Source of the DNA: Plantago major | Lineage: Eukaryota > Streptophyta > Magnoliopsida > Lamiales > Plantaginaceae | Assembly (NCBI GenBank): GCA_026545765.1 | Contig: CM048839.1 | Span: 89,046,414-89,110,413 of the forward strand | Length of the DNA stretch: 64,000 bases | Direction of reading: 5' to 3' | Part shown: positions 46,236-58,100 of the stretch, in pieces | Position numbering within the stretch: the first letter of the stretch is position 1 | Layout of the letters: every line of letters starts with the position of its first letter | The notes under the pieces: generated by a model | Told to the model about the DNA's origin: nothing | Databases searched by the model: none | What the model saw: only the letters and a program-made list of their open reading frames with translations | Position numbers and translations under genes: made by a program

Positions 46236-46846
46236 TACGGTGTGAAAATCACACACAGTACACATTTTGTCAGACCTAATTTTGGGTTCTTGCCTTGGGA
46301 GGCAGTGTTTTATATGTGGGTATGGGGCTAATATTTTTTAAAATAAATATATTTTGGATCGATCAGATTAATCCGAAAATTTGCGGATTTTATCCGATAA
46401 AAAAAAAATTCAAACCTAGAAAATGTTAATCCGGAATTCAATCTGAAGACACCGGATCGGGCTGGATTTTCGGATTTTCGGTTTGATTTTTTGGATTCGA
46501 GGTTTCTGCACACTCCTAATGTTAATGTCTTAGTAACATTCAATTGGCTCTTGAAATGAGATATTTGATTCTTTAGATGTGACGTTTGACTTATAGATGT
46601 ATGTTTGTGGTAATTTACATGATGTTAATGCCATCACGAACGAAGATGAGGATCTCAGTGGTAGTTTAGAAGGACAGAAAAACAACAAAATGGAAGAATT
46701 TGTTGGTTTCATATAGAAGACATACAACCAACAAGAAAGGTTCCAAAGACCATCATAATGCAAAAAGTCCACTTAAGGTTCAAGTTCATTGACAAAGAAC
46801 ACGTTGGGAGATTGTCAAGCACACTAATGTACACACCCATAAACTC
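46236..46846. other. spacer between two LINEs
   Basis: No gene. At 46340-46500 there are several GGATTTT and ATCCG words in both orientations, of unknown origin. Confidence 0.4.
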
Positions 46847-47918
46847 ATGAGGTCACCAGGTTCTTTCACTTTCTCTCTTCCACCAAAGCTTCTTCTCCAA
46901 AATTATTCCAAACTTTCTTCTCCCAAGCTGGATTCCCATGGCAAACCGCCAGTCGAATTTGATGATTCACTCTCCCCGTCGGTCCCCCTCTCCCCCACTA
47001 TCACCTTTCTCTCCTCTCCCTCCGGCGAGGGAGAGGATCAGCTCTTCGTCGGAGCTTCTAGCACACACACTCTCTGCAAATCTCCAAGCCACAACACACG
47101 CACTCTCTGTTCCGGTAACGATTCCGGTGTCTCCGACGTCATTACCGGAGATAAACTCCTTTCTACACACTGCACAACCACTCCAATTTCCCTCAGTCTC
47201 ACAAGCACAGTCTCACCTACACAGGACACGTCACTCTCTGGAACAATCACAAAGCCATTCGGATCGGCTCCGAAGAGTAACCAACCCACATCGCAACTCT
47301 CAGACACGCACACATCTATCCCTGTCTTTGATCCAAGCACTAAATCTGTCACACACACAGACTCCTGCTTTGTCTCCATAAGTGTCTGCACAACCCCTAA
47401 CAAACCTTCCACTACTCAATCTGCCACCTGCTCCCTTCCAGGGAAGAGTAGCCCCGTCGCAGGTGGTTGCACAAGCGGACCAAACCTGGAGCTTGGGGGT
47501 AACAAGTCAGAGTCGTTTGATTACCCTTCCCCTTTCAAACGACCCCAACTTCGATCTCCCATCTCCCGGGACAGAATGGGAGAACCCAGATGATTGGGAA
47601 CCCCAGATTGATGCTGAGTTTGATGACGGATACTTTGACTTTGGCACTGATGAAGGAGGAGAATGCGAACAAGGGCTGGGAGAGAATATCTCCAAACGAA
47701 TTCTCGATAAGACCACTGAATCAGGAACCAATATTGATTCAAGTGGCGAAAATGACAAACAAGGTGACTCTGTTATATCGAGCACACCCGGTAACACAAC
47801 CCTCGGGGCCTGCTCACCTACACAATCTGATTCTCCGCCCTCAAGTAAACGGAGTGCTGGCACAGATCACTCCAATTTATCTCCGAAGCGTCAGAAACGG
47901 GATGCTTCGGAGGCTTGA
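46847..47918 (+). pseudogene. LINE B ORF1 remnant
   Basis: Two overlapping frames, 46938-47381 or 46847-47593 and 47382-47918, are rich in Ser, Pro and Thr. The second ends with an acidic stretch and a basic tail (SPKRQKRDASEA). Neither DUF4283 nor a CCHC knuckle, expected in plant L1 ORF1, is present, so the middle may be deleted. I assign it to the LINE by position only: the ORF2 ATG follows 38 bp after its stop. Confidence 0.5.
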
Positions 47919-47955
47919 TGGAGTAGATTGGGTCAATGTTATCGATAAACAATCA

Positions 47956-50900
47956 ATGAAATTCTTGTTCTGAAACCTGCGGGGTGGAGTCAGAAATGAG
48001 TCCATGCAGGCTATTAAGGCTTACATACGTGAATATAAACCTATAATGCTTTTATTGATGGATACATGTGCTAATGCAACAAAAACAGCTGAACATATTG
48101 CAGGACTTTGCCAAATGGGATACCCTAATGTCCATGTCTCCACTCCACCTGCTGATCACCCGAACATGGGAGGCCATTGGTTCCTATGGAATGAAACGCA
48201 AATTGTTGTAGAACTGAAGATGAGCAATGAACGTTTGGTGCATTTTGAAATCACACTGCCGGATAGGCCGCAGCCTTTGGCGTCGGTGACTTCGGTTTAC
48301 AACTTTCCACAGCACAACCGTCAGGATGAGGTATGGCGTTTACTAAAAAATTTAAGTTTAACCATTTCCCATCCTTGGTTGTTAGGAGGTGATTTTAACT
48401 GTATTCTAAATCCTACTGAAAAAGTTGGAGGAAATTTTCCCTCTTGGAATCGCATGATGAATTTTCATAACTGTTTGAATTTTTATGGGCTTAATGATTT
48501 AGGTTTCTGTGGACCTTCTTTCACTTGGTCCATTAGACAATATGCTGGAAATTTTATCTGCAGTAGATTAGATCGTGCATGTGGTAATTTAGCTTGGACT
48601 AATTTATTTCCAAATTGCATTGTTAGAAATCTGGTTAATGCTTCTTCTGATCATACGGCTTTGCTTGTTGACACTAATCCCCTTGCTAAAACTCCTACTC
48701 GTGTTTATCGTTTTGAAAATATTTGGACACAAAATGAGACTTTTATTTCACACTTTAAAACTCTCTGGAAAGAGGAAGTTGATAAAACTGATTTTGGCCT
48801 ACAAAAAAGCCTTAACCAGTTAACCCATGCCTTCTCAAAATGGAACCTTACTTCCTTAAGTGATATCAACTTTGAAATAAAACAGTTGAAAAAGAAACTT
48901 CATGATACAACAATGATTCTCCACAAAAATCCATCAAGATGGGGTCCTCAAGAGACTGAAATACGAAAGCAGATTAATATTCTGAACAAAAAGAAAGCTA
49001 TTTTTCAGGCGCAAAGATCAAAAAATAGCTGGATCAAAGACGGAGATGCAAATAGCAAATTTTTTCATGCGTATGCATCTCATCAAAACAGGAAAATTTT
49101 TATACATGGAATAAAAAATGAGTTGGGAGATTGGATCCTTAACCAAGACAAAATGGTTGAAGAATTTTTCAATTTCTTCAAAAATCAAGCACAAACTCAA
49201 AACACGGTGTTAGACCCTTTCTTAGATTTACAAACTCCGACTCTAACATCCGAACAAAATCAGGATCTAATTGCACCAGTTCCAGAAATTGAAATCTGGA
49301 ATGCACTCAAAACAATCGGATATGATAAAGCACCTGGTCCTGATGGACTAAATAGCAAATTTTTTATTTCTCAATGGGAAAGTTTAAAACCTCAAATTGT
49401 TCAAATGGTCAATTCCTTTTTTAAGGATGGTACCATAGAACTAGGACAAAATGATACCATCTTAGCCTTGATACCTAAAAAGTCAAACTGAAGCAGACCC
49501 TCGGAGTTTAGACCTATAAGTCTTTGCAATGTTAGCTATAAAATCCTTTCAAAAATCCTAGTTAACAGGCTTAAACCTCTTTTAAATACTTTAATTTCCC
49601 CTTTTCAAAACACGTTCGTTCCAGGACGCCAGATAAGTGATAATGTTATGATAGCACATGAAATGCTTCATACCATGGGAAAAAAGAAAAATCCGCCAGA
49701 AACCATTTTATGGCTTTAAAACTTGACATTGAAAAGGCTTATGATAGGCTTGAATGAGATTTTATTATTTTTGCCCTAAAAAAGTTCCAGTTCAGTCCTC
49801 AGTTTATCAAACTTGTTTTCTCTTGCATAAGTTCTTGCACTATGCAAGTTAAAGTCAATCAACAACTTTCTGACAAATGGAAGCCCACCAGAGGTATCAG
49901 ACAAGGAGACCCTTTGTCTCCCTATCTGTTTATTATTTGTCAAGAATTTTTGGTCCTTCAGTTTTTAGAAAAAAACAAAACTTAAGTTGTTTTCGCCCCT
50001 TAAAATAACATCTTCTGGTCCTAAAATCCCAATTCTTTGTTTTGCGGATGACTGTCTGGTGTTTGGAAAATCTGATAATAAAACAATGGAGTCTATTGCT
50101 GAAACTCTGGAAGAATATGCTCTTGCTTAAGTTGTCTCCCTATCTGTTTATTATTTGTCAAGAATTTTTGGTCCTTCAGTTTTTAGAAAAAAACAAAAAT
50201 TAAGTTGTTTTCGCCCCTTAAAATAACATCTTCTGGTCCTAAAATCCCAATTCTTTGTTTTGCGGATGACTGTCTGGTGTTTGGAAAATCTGATAATAAA
50301 ACAATGGAGTCTATTGGTGAAACTCTGGAAGAATATGCTCTTGCTTCTGGCCAAAATGTTTGCTGGCAAAAAAGCAGGATTATATTTTCTCCAAACACCC
50401 CGATTCAAAAGAAAAAGGAAATAACTGATTATTTGGGAGTCATCCCGAATAGGCGTCTTGACAAATATCTTGGGCTACCTTTTCTCATTGGTAAAAAAAA
50501 GAGAGATCTTTTTGACCAAATGATAGGTAGAACAATGCATAAAATTAACATATGGTACACAAGATATTTATCTTATGCTGGTAGACTAGTCTTGATTAAG
50601 GCAGTTACTAGTGCGATCCCAGCTTATGCAATGTCAATCGCAAAAGTACCAATGACCTGCCTTAATCATCTAGCAACTATTAGTAGAAACTTTCTTTGGA
50701 ATGGAAATGGAAATAAAGAAGGAAAAAGCAAAGGAAAAATTAAAGGGGAAAAGGTGTGTCAACCAAAATCTTTTGGAGGATTAGGTATTATAAATCTACA
50801 TATTCTCAACAACGCATTCTTACTAAAACATCTTTGGAAGCTTACTTTTCAGACTAATACTTTATGGTATAGAGTCTATAAGAATAAGTATTTTCCTAAT

Positions 50901-52312
50901 AACCATTTCCTCCAAACCGAAGTTAATTCGAACCATAGTTGGTTCTGGAGAAACTTAATGAAACTACAAGAAATTTTTAAAAAGGGACTTCTTTTCCAAA
51001 TAGGAGATGGTAAGTCCACTCTTTTCTGGAAAGATCCTTAGGTCCCACGAACAATCTTGGAGGATTACACATCAGAAAATACACATGGAAATACTAAAGT
51101 CCAAAACTTTATTCAAAATCATAATTGGGATTTGGAAAAACTAAAAATGCAAATCCCTACTGAACTTGTAAACACTATTATTGGCATTCCTTTACAAGAT
51201 GAAGAATTAGGTGATACGTCACCTGGAATTTCTCAGATAAAGGAAAATTTTCAGTGAAACAAACTTATAACTTCCTTCAAGAAATTGAAAAAATTACACA
51301 AGGTCCTGATTGGCCGTGGAAGAAAATTTGGGACTTACAAGTCCAACCACGAATCAAATTTTTCTGCTGGATGGCAGCTCATGATCGACTTCCAACAGCA
51401 GCCAGACTTTTCAAACAAAAAATTATTCAGAATGAAAACTGCATTTTTTGCAAAAATCACCCAGAAACCATTCAACACCTCTTCTTTGCTTGTGCCAGAC
51501 TCAAAAATATCATTCATTGGGTAACAACTCACAATCATCACCTTCTTTCCTTTTCTGAAATTTTGTTCTACAATAAACTAAACCCTGAACAACAAATAAA
51601 AACCATTCTTACTTGTTGGATGATTTGGAAACACAGGAACTATAAAATCTTCAGAAATGAAGATCTTGATCAACAAAAGTTTCACCACCAACTTCTTGAA
51701 ACCATAAGTGATCATTTAGCAGCCTTCTTACCTAAAACAGAAAAAATCACTAAACCTCTTCTCTGTAAATGGAAAAGTTCTAATGCTTTCCACACTTTAA
51801 ATATTGATGGCTCCTGTTTAAACACTAGGATTGCAGGAGCTGGTGCGGTAATTAGAGATACTCAGGGAAAGTTGGTGAAAGCAAGTGCTACTTTTCTAGG
51901 AAAAATGGATCATAATTTTGCTGAAATTATGGCTCTTAAAATGGGTTTAAGCCTCTGTCAACAAGCAAATATCGATTCAATTGTGATACAAACTGATTCT
52001 AAATTTCTCTTATCTTGTATTAACAAGCAAGTTGCAGCCACGACACACCAGCAGATCACACTTGATCACATTAGGAGACAAATGAGGATGCTAAAACATG
52101 TGGAGACATCTTTTGTTTATCGTGAAGAAAACTCAGTCGCAGATAGTTTGGCTAAAGAAGCCAGTAACTTAACTTTTGGTACTCCTCGTGAGTATAGCAG
52201 TAGTAGTTCTAATGAAGTTTCTTTACATTTTGTCTGGGACATTTGCCCGAAGTGGCTTTCTGATGTAATCACTAAAGACGCATTTTGTACTATTAGACTC
52301 GTACCTATTTAA
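47956..52312 (+). pseudogene. LINE B ORF2 (endonuclease, RT, zf-RVT, RNase H)
   Basis: Starts MKFLF, then TGA at 47971-47973 in place of the Trp of WNLRGG. The endonuclease region holds LLGGDFNCIL, CSRLDRA and SSDHTALLV. RT begins YDKAPGPDGLNSKFF; a TGA at 49489 and later stops break it, and conserved words [28 protein letters not shown] and GIRQGDPLSPYLF remain. The FADD active site occurs twice (50041-50052 and 50259-50270) because of a tandem duplication. A zf-RVT region (C-x2-C-x3-H in ENCIFCKNH) and an RNase H domain (LNIDGSC, FAEIMAL, IQTDSKF, VADSLAKEA) form an open 352-codon frame (51254-52312). Confidence 0.88.
49914..50349 (+). repeat. 218-bp tandem duplication over the LINE B RT active site
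   Basis: 49914-50131 and 50132-50349 are nearly identical, differing at a few bases. Copy 1 is out of frame; copy 2 continues into the open C-terminal RT frame. Confidence 0.92.
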
Positions 52313-52374
52313 TATTAATGAATTTCCAGTTTCAAAAAAAAAAAAAAAAAAGCAAAGACTTCTATTATAACTAA

Positions 52375-52635
52375 TACTCCCTCCATTTCAGAGAAAGTGT
52401 TACATTTTAACTTTGATCGGTCAACTGTCTTTGAGTTTGACCACAAATTACTCATAAACGATAATAGTAAATAATTTAATAAAATCATATAATAAAAATT
52501 TAATTACTAAATTTTCATTATATAATTTTAATAATTTACTTATTAATGTCGTTTAAGAGTAAATTGTGGTCAAACGTGAAGACAGTTGACCGCAGAATAG
52601 TAAAATGTAACACTTTTTCTGAAATAGAGGGAGTA
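52375..52635. mobile_element. Stowaway-like MITE, family A copy 3
   Basis: Starts TACTCCCTCCATTTCAG and ends GAAATAGAGGGAGTA. It is closely related to 27622-27882 and sits 23 bp after the LINE B tail. Confidence 0.88.
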
Positions 52636-52733
52636 TGATGTTATTATGACAAAAATGCCAGACAAACTGATGTTTATATCATAAAATATGATGCTATGAT
52701 TAATACATATGGTGTATGTGTCTCAATATACTA

Positions 52734-52972
52734 TACTCCCTCCGTCCCGCATAACTTCATACATTTGTCATTTTTAGTCGTCCCACAGAACTTCATACAT
52801 TACCAAAAAAGAAAGCAACCCCACACCCAACAAATAATAAACAATCTCAAATTTACACTCAAATTACACATTTTGCCACTAAAATTACATTTTTCCCACA
52901 TTTTCTATATTATATCATTACTTTAACTTTCGCTAACCCTAATGTATGAAGTTCTCCGGGACAGAGGGAGTA
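52734..52972. mobile_element. Stowaway-like MITE, family B copy 2
   Basis: Starts TACTCCCTCCGTCCCG and ends CGGGACAGAGGGAGTA; related to 29873-30133. Confidence 0.88.
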
Positions 52973-53939
52973 CTATTTTAAGCTAAAACAAATGATGTAT
53001 AAGTCAGGATATATGATGATATAGTTAATATATAGTATATAATGTTATAGTCAAAATATACGATGTTATGATTATAACTATTGAATCAGGATATATATGC
53101 TTATAGTTAATACTAGCATTGTGATAGCGTGTTAAATTGTTATATTTAAATTGCAAATCGAACAGTTAACTAATTTTAATTAGCATCAAATTTCCGATTA
53201 TTCATCTTTCCACCCTTCTTCCTAAAAAAACCTTGGTTCTATTCATCAGAAGATTGATACCTCATCCATTAAACCCTCCAAAACCCAGCTCAGAAAAAAC
53301 CAACCATGAATTTCTTCAAACCCCAAAAAATCCACTCCACCACCACAACCACAAGTATCTACAACCCCAAATCATCCACTACAAGAAGCCCTCACCTCTC
53401 TTCAAACCCAAAAAGCGAGCTTAAGTTAGCTAAGCTCTAAAGCTCTGTTACAGTTTCTTAAGCCCTATTAGCAGCGGCAAAGCCCAGTATTCGGTCCGAG
53501 AAAATTATATCAACATGATGATCGAAGATGAAATGATTCGAATACATGATTCTATTGTGTTGAAATTGAATATTTAGGAGGCTGGTTTTGATATGCAAGT
53601 ATTCTTTGGTGAAGAGTGAGAGAGAAAAAGGTAACGATGATGAGAATTGATAAGAGAATAGGAGAGAGGAAAAAAATAAGGAGTGAGACTCACGCGTTGT
53701 AAATGTGAGGGTGGGCTTCTGTATCAAAAACTTAATTTTAACACATAGAATCATGAAATAGAGAAAAAATCATCCCTTCCCCCACGCGCCTCTTACTTGG
53801 TTATATCATTACTTTATAATACATGATGTTTTAATAAAAATATATGATGTAATAAACTAGTGGATCCGGATTTTACAGAAATTAACTATTGGAACCGAAT
53901 TCTACTATAACCTGGAACTGGATCCGCGAATTTTAATTA
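52973..53939. other. AT-rich DNA with an unassigned short ORF
   Basis: A plus-strand frame from ATG at 53307 runs about 44 codons (MNFFKPQKIHSTTTTTS...). A second open stretch covers about 53434-53577. I recognise neither. They may be a captured gene fragment or chance. Confidence 0.3.
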
Positions 53940-55156
53940 TAATCCAGTAGTAGTTTTATATGTACAAGGATACCGCCTCTTCCAAAAGTAAATTTTGTAG
54001 TTCAATAAATGTTCATGACATAAGTGGAGAAATGGAGACTAGAGGAAGAAATAAAATGGTTGATGAAGTTGAAGCAGAATTAGAAAAATATACTATCAAA
54101 AGGAGCTGAGCTTTTGACTTTAAAATCTTATTTAACCACTGCAAGGTGAGTTTATGCCAATGATTCCATCAATCATCAATACCCAAGATGAACTTTTCCT
54201 TGTTTTATGAAGAATTATTAGTAGAGCAAGTGATAAAAAGTAAGCGTTCAAGATATATTCTGGCATTTTTCTCATCTCATCTCAGAACATGATTCAGTTA
54301 TAAAAAATCACACAAACACTACTCAGATAAGCTGTTGTACAAAAAATAAAATTCTGGGAGATTGTTTATTCATATTGCTCAAAGTAATCCAGAGTTGTCA
54401 TTACTACTAGATTAGATCCATTCCACCATGGTTAAGTTGATCTTAATTTGAATTGGGATTCTAATTCTAGTCAATACTTGAAGTTTTGCTAGATGATCCC
54501 CAATAAATACCACAACTGGATAACATTTAAACTTATCCTGGCATTTTCTGGTGTGACTCCTGCAAGTTGCTTAACACTAGTAGTACGTGATATATTATCA
54601 TCACTTTCGACCATGAACGTAATCAATCAGGTAACAAACAAGCAGACAAAAACTAACCATCAAACGAGGCTATCTTCAGATGACAACAAATGGGATAAAT
54701 GTAGCATAGCGTTTGAAAAAGAACAATCAAATTAGACCATTCCAGATCAACAAAAAATCGTTCCCTTATGACAAGATCAATTGAAATTCACCAAGGATGC
54801 TTTCACCGGTAACAGTTTCAAGTTTTTTATTCACTTTCCAGTTAAGTTGATTTCATTTATCAATCGCTTTGAAATTCTTTTCCATTTCTAATGGGATAAG
54901 AGTCACTTTCGGAAAAACAGGCAAATGAAAATACAAGATCAAAGACTGAAGAATTGAGCAACTGATTACCATTGCCTAACTACTTCAACAGATAAAAATT
55001 TAGCACATATCAATTTATTGTCCAAATCGAATCTAGACATAACACAACATAGCAAGTGAAACAAAATTGCTGTAGTCTCTTTTCATGGAGAAAATAATCT
55101 ATTACCGAGAATTGGAACCTTGATATTCAGAGTTTTCAGACACTGCAATGATTGGA
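53940..55156. other. 3' flank of the HP30-like gene
   Basis: A plus-strand stretch at about 53960-54107 ends EVEAELEKYTIKRS, faintly like a hAT transposase fragment. The rest, including the likely 3' UTR below 55157, has no gene. Confidence 0.3.
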
Positions 55157-58100
55157 TCATCTTGATCGTTTTTTAAGTTCTGGGTCCCTGTGGATACAAG
55201 AACATGTCAAAAATATCGAGACATTGAGCAATTTAGCAAAGGTACTTTTATCTAGTTTAGTGGATAATATATACCTCTCTATATGATCAAGAATAAGCAG
55301 CCTTGGTCCCGGAGGTATTTTCACATCTCTCAGAGCACTGATATTGCGATAGCAAAACAAAACTTCACAATGTTATTCATAGAACTTTGCTAAATATATT
55401 AGTACATCTCAACATTTTTAAGTTGTACACAGGACATTACCTATCGGTCAGCAAAGGCAGTGTGCTGTCAGTTAACAAGCCTTTCTTGAAATTTTTCTCA
55501 TAGGTCAGCAGGCCAAGGTTGTTCAGCATAGATCTTGTTTGAGAATAATACAAATCTTCAGTTGGTGGTTGTGAAAACTTCTGTCCTATCTGTAGAAGCC
55601 ATACTAGTATTAGGACAATCACAGGTGACATATAACTTGAGAAATAGTAGTATTCGGCCAGGAAATGAATACATAAAATCATAGTGTTCAAATGAATGAG
55701 CTAACACAGCAGCAGCACACCAACACCACCACCAACAACAACAATAGTAGATAAAATCACATGGCATTCAAACGAATGAACTGTTTTAATTACTCATTCA
55801 GTCCCCCCTATTCTTTCCCCGTACTTTTTGTGGGAGTTTTTTAATGAAATATGCATATAAAACAAAAAAAAGTACATAAAAACGAATAAAAGTTGTAACT
55901 GGTCAAATAAAGTTTGAAATAGAAAGAATAAAGTATGATAACAAGTTGCTATTTTAGGATGAGCAAATAATAACCAGATGTCGAGAAAAGTAAGGTGAGA
56001 AAACGTTGATAGGGCTGAGGGAGTATTTCTATATCATGGACCCAAGCAATGGTTAGAATAGTGCAATCCCACATGTATAAAATTTGGCATCAAAACAAGC
56101 CATGTCCTGAAGGACTTAGTATGGGGAGTTACTTTGGCAAATCTTGACAAATGACAAGTAATATGCACAAGTACTTACTCCATTCCATTTTAAGCCCTTA
56201 ATTGTAAAGAAATAGCAGGCAACATAACTATTATCTACCACCACTTTATTGTTGAGTGGAAAGAAGCAAGAACGAAGAACGAATATTCCTAAACCGACTT
56301 TACTATATTTGTTGTATCTGTAATGTACTTTATTGAATCTCAACTTGTTCTAATAGATTCTAAGCGTAGCATGGATCCTAAGTTTATGAGTCGGATTGGA
56401 TGCACAACCTTCTCTTTTACCTATGTTTACCGATGACTGTTGATCACTAAAGGCAGAAAGGCTGGCGATATTAATTATATAGGACTTGCCGGACCTCGGA
56501 CGCGAGTAAGCATGTCATGGGGTGCCCGACGAACCTGGATTTTTCATGAGGAATCGATTTTTGCATCCTAATGACAAGTATTTGTACTTTTCCCTACGTA
56601 GATCTTATTTTACCAGTTTTTACCAGTCTTTGAATTTGTTTCGTCATGATTTATAAAAATTCCAGAGATTGATCTAGATTGTATTTCCCACCAAAACTTG
56701 GTTGCGCAACAAAGCAGGTCGAAGGTTGGTCTATAAAAGAGGCATAAACTACTAATTTTCAGAAATGCCCGAGATGACAGAGAAATATTTGTCAGATAAT
56801 AAATCAACAGCAAGAAAAGGACTAATAAAGTCTAATAATAAAATATAATTGGTTTAATTCAGATCTTCAGTACCGGTGAGTAGAGGTAAATGGATATCTC
56901 TTTCTATTCATTTGCTAAGCGGACTTGCATCTTTTGCGAACAGCTCAGTCAGCTTTTCGAATTATGCCTGATTCTTTCTAAAAAGGAAGTTCTTCTAATA
57001 ACTATAAAAAGTTTATACAAGTTCTCGTTTCATTCCTAAATGGTACAAGTGCTATATAAGCCAAAGCCACTCATTCCAAGCATTTTGTAAATTATTGATT
57101 GCTGATAAATTGTTTGAACACGAACCTCTTTCAGGTAGCAGGATACATACAGACATGCACGCACGCACATACATACATACATATTAGTAAGTAATAAGCA
57201 AGTCTCCTTGGGGATTGTCCACAATAAGGGTAAAATCCATTTTTGGTACTACAGTGTGAGGCATTTCCGATTTTGGTACTCCAGAAATGTCTCACACTGG
57301 AGTACCAAAAATGGATTTACCCCCCACAATAAAGATTAAAAAAAAAAAAAAAAAGACTTAACAACCATTAAGGTTATTATTGAGAACTTAGGTTGTTTAG
57401 TTAAAAACATTAGTGTTTCCCATAAAGAAAAAATGCACTTTGTTAATAACATAGACGTTTTGCATAAAAACATTATAAAAAAAAAAAAAAACCTTAACAA
57501 TGTAGGTCATCTCTTTTTAAATCATGTAAAGACGGTCTCACACAAGACTTTGTGATTGGAGTGTAAAACGAATATAATTGCAATTGGGATATTATTTTGA
57601 ATAAAAAGTATGTGTATAAATATTAGGCAAAAAAAACATTGTGCCCCGGAAATTTGACAATTTGTGCAATGTTTCCAAGAAACATGGCAAGGTTGCGATG
57701 GCCCCCTAAATTTATACATTTGTGCAAACTGCACCGATAGTTTGCATGGTTACAATTTGCCCCAGCAGTTTAAAATGTGGGTGATTTATCCACTGTAAAC
57801 GGCACTAAAATCCAAAATTTCATGGGGAAAATGTCACAAAAAATCCAATTATGTCGCAAGAAGGTAATCATCTAAGTCAACTGGAGACATTAGAATAAGA
57901 TTTGAAGTTTGAAACTTCAGGGACAAATCGCAACCCTGTAAACTTTAGAGGAGAATTTGCACACGGGTGAGGTTAAGGGCAAAGTGTAAACCCTACAAAG
58001 TTTATGGGGCACTACGCAGAACTGGTCAAACTTGAGAAACAAAATGCTTTTTTGCCTGAATATTATATGGAGTATGATTTGAATAAAGTAGTAATAAGTG

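Larger units (their letters stand above)
46847..52351 (+). mobile_element. L1-type LINE B, near full length
   Basis: A low-complexity ORF1 region (46847-47918), ORF2 with endonuclease, RT, zinc-binding and RNase H domains (47956-52312), and an A18 tail at 52334-52351. ORF2 is interrupted by a few stops, frameshifts and a tandem duplication. No convincing target duplication was found. It lies head to head with LINE A. Confidence 0.85.

Noticed and set aside
47382-47918. Independent acidic host protein
   Set aside because: It ends 38 bp ahead of the LINE B ORF2 ATG on the same strand, so a LINE ORF1 tail is the simpler reading.
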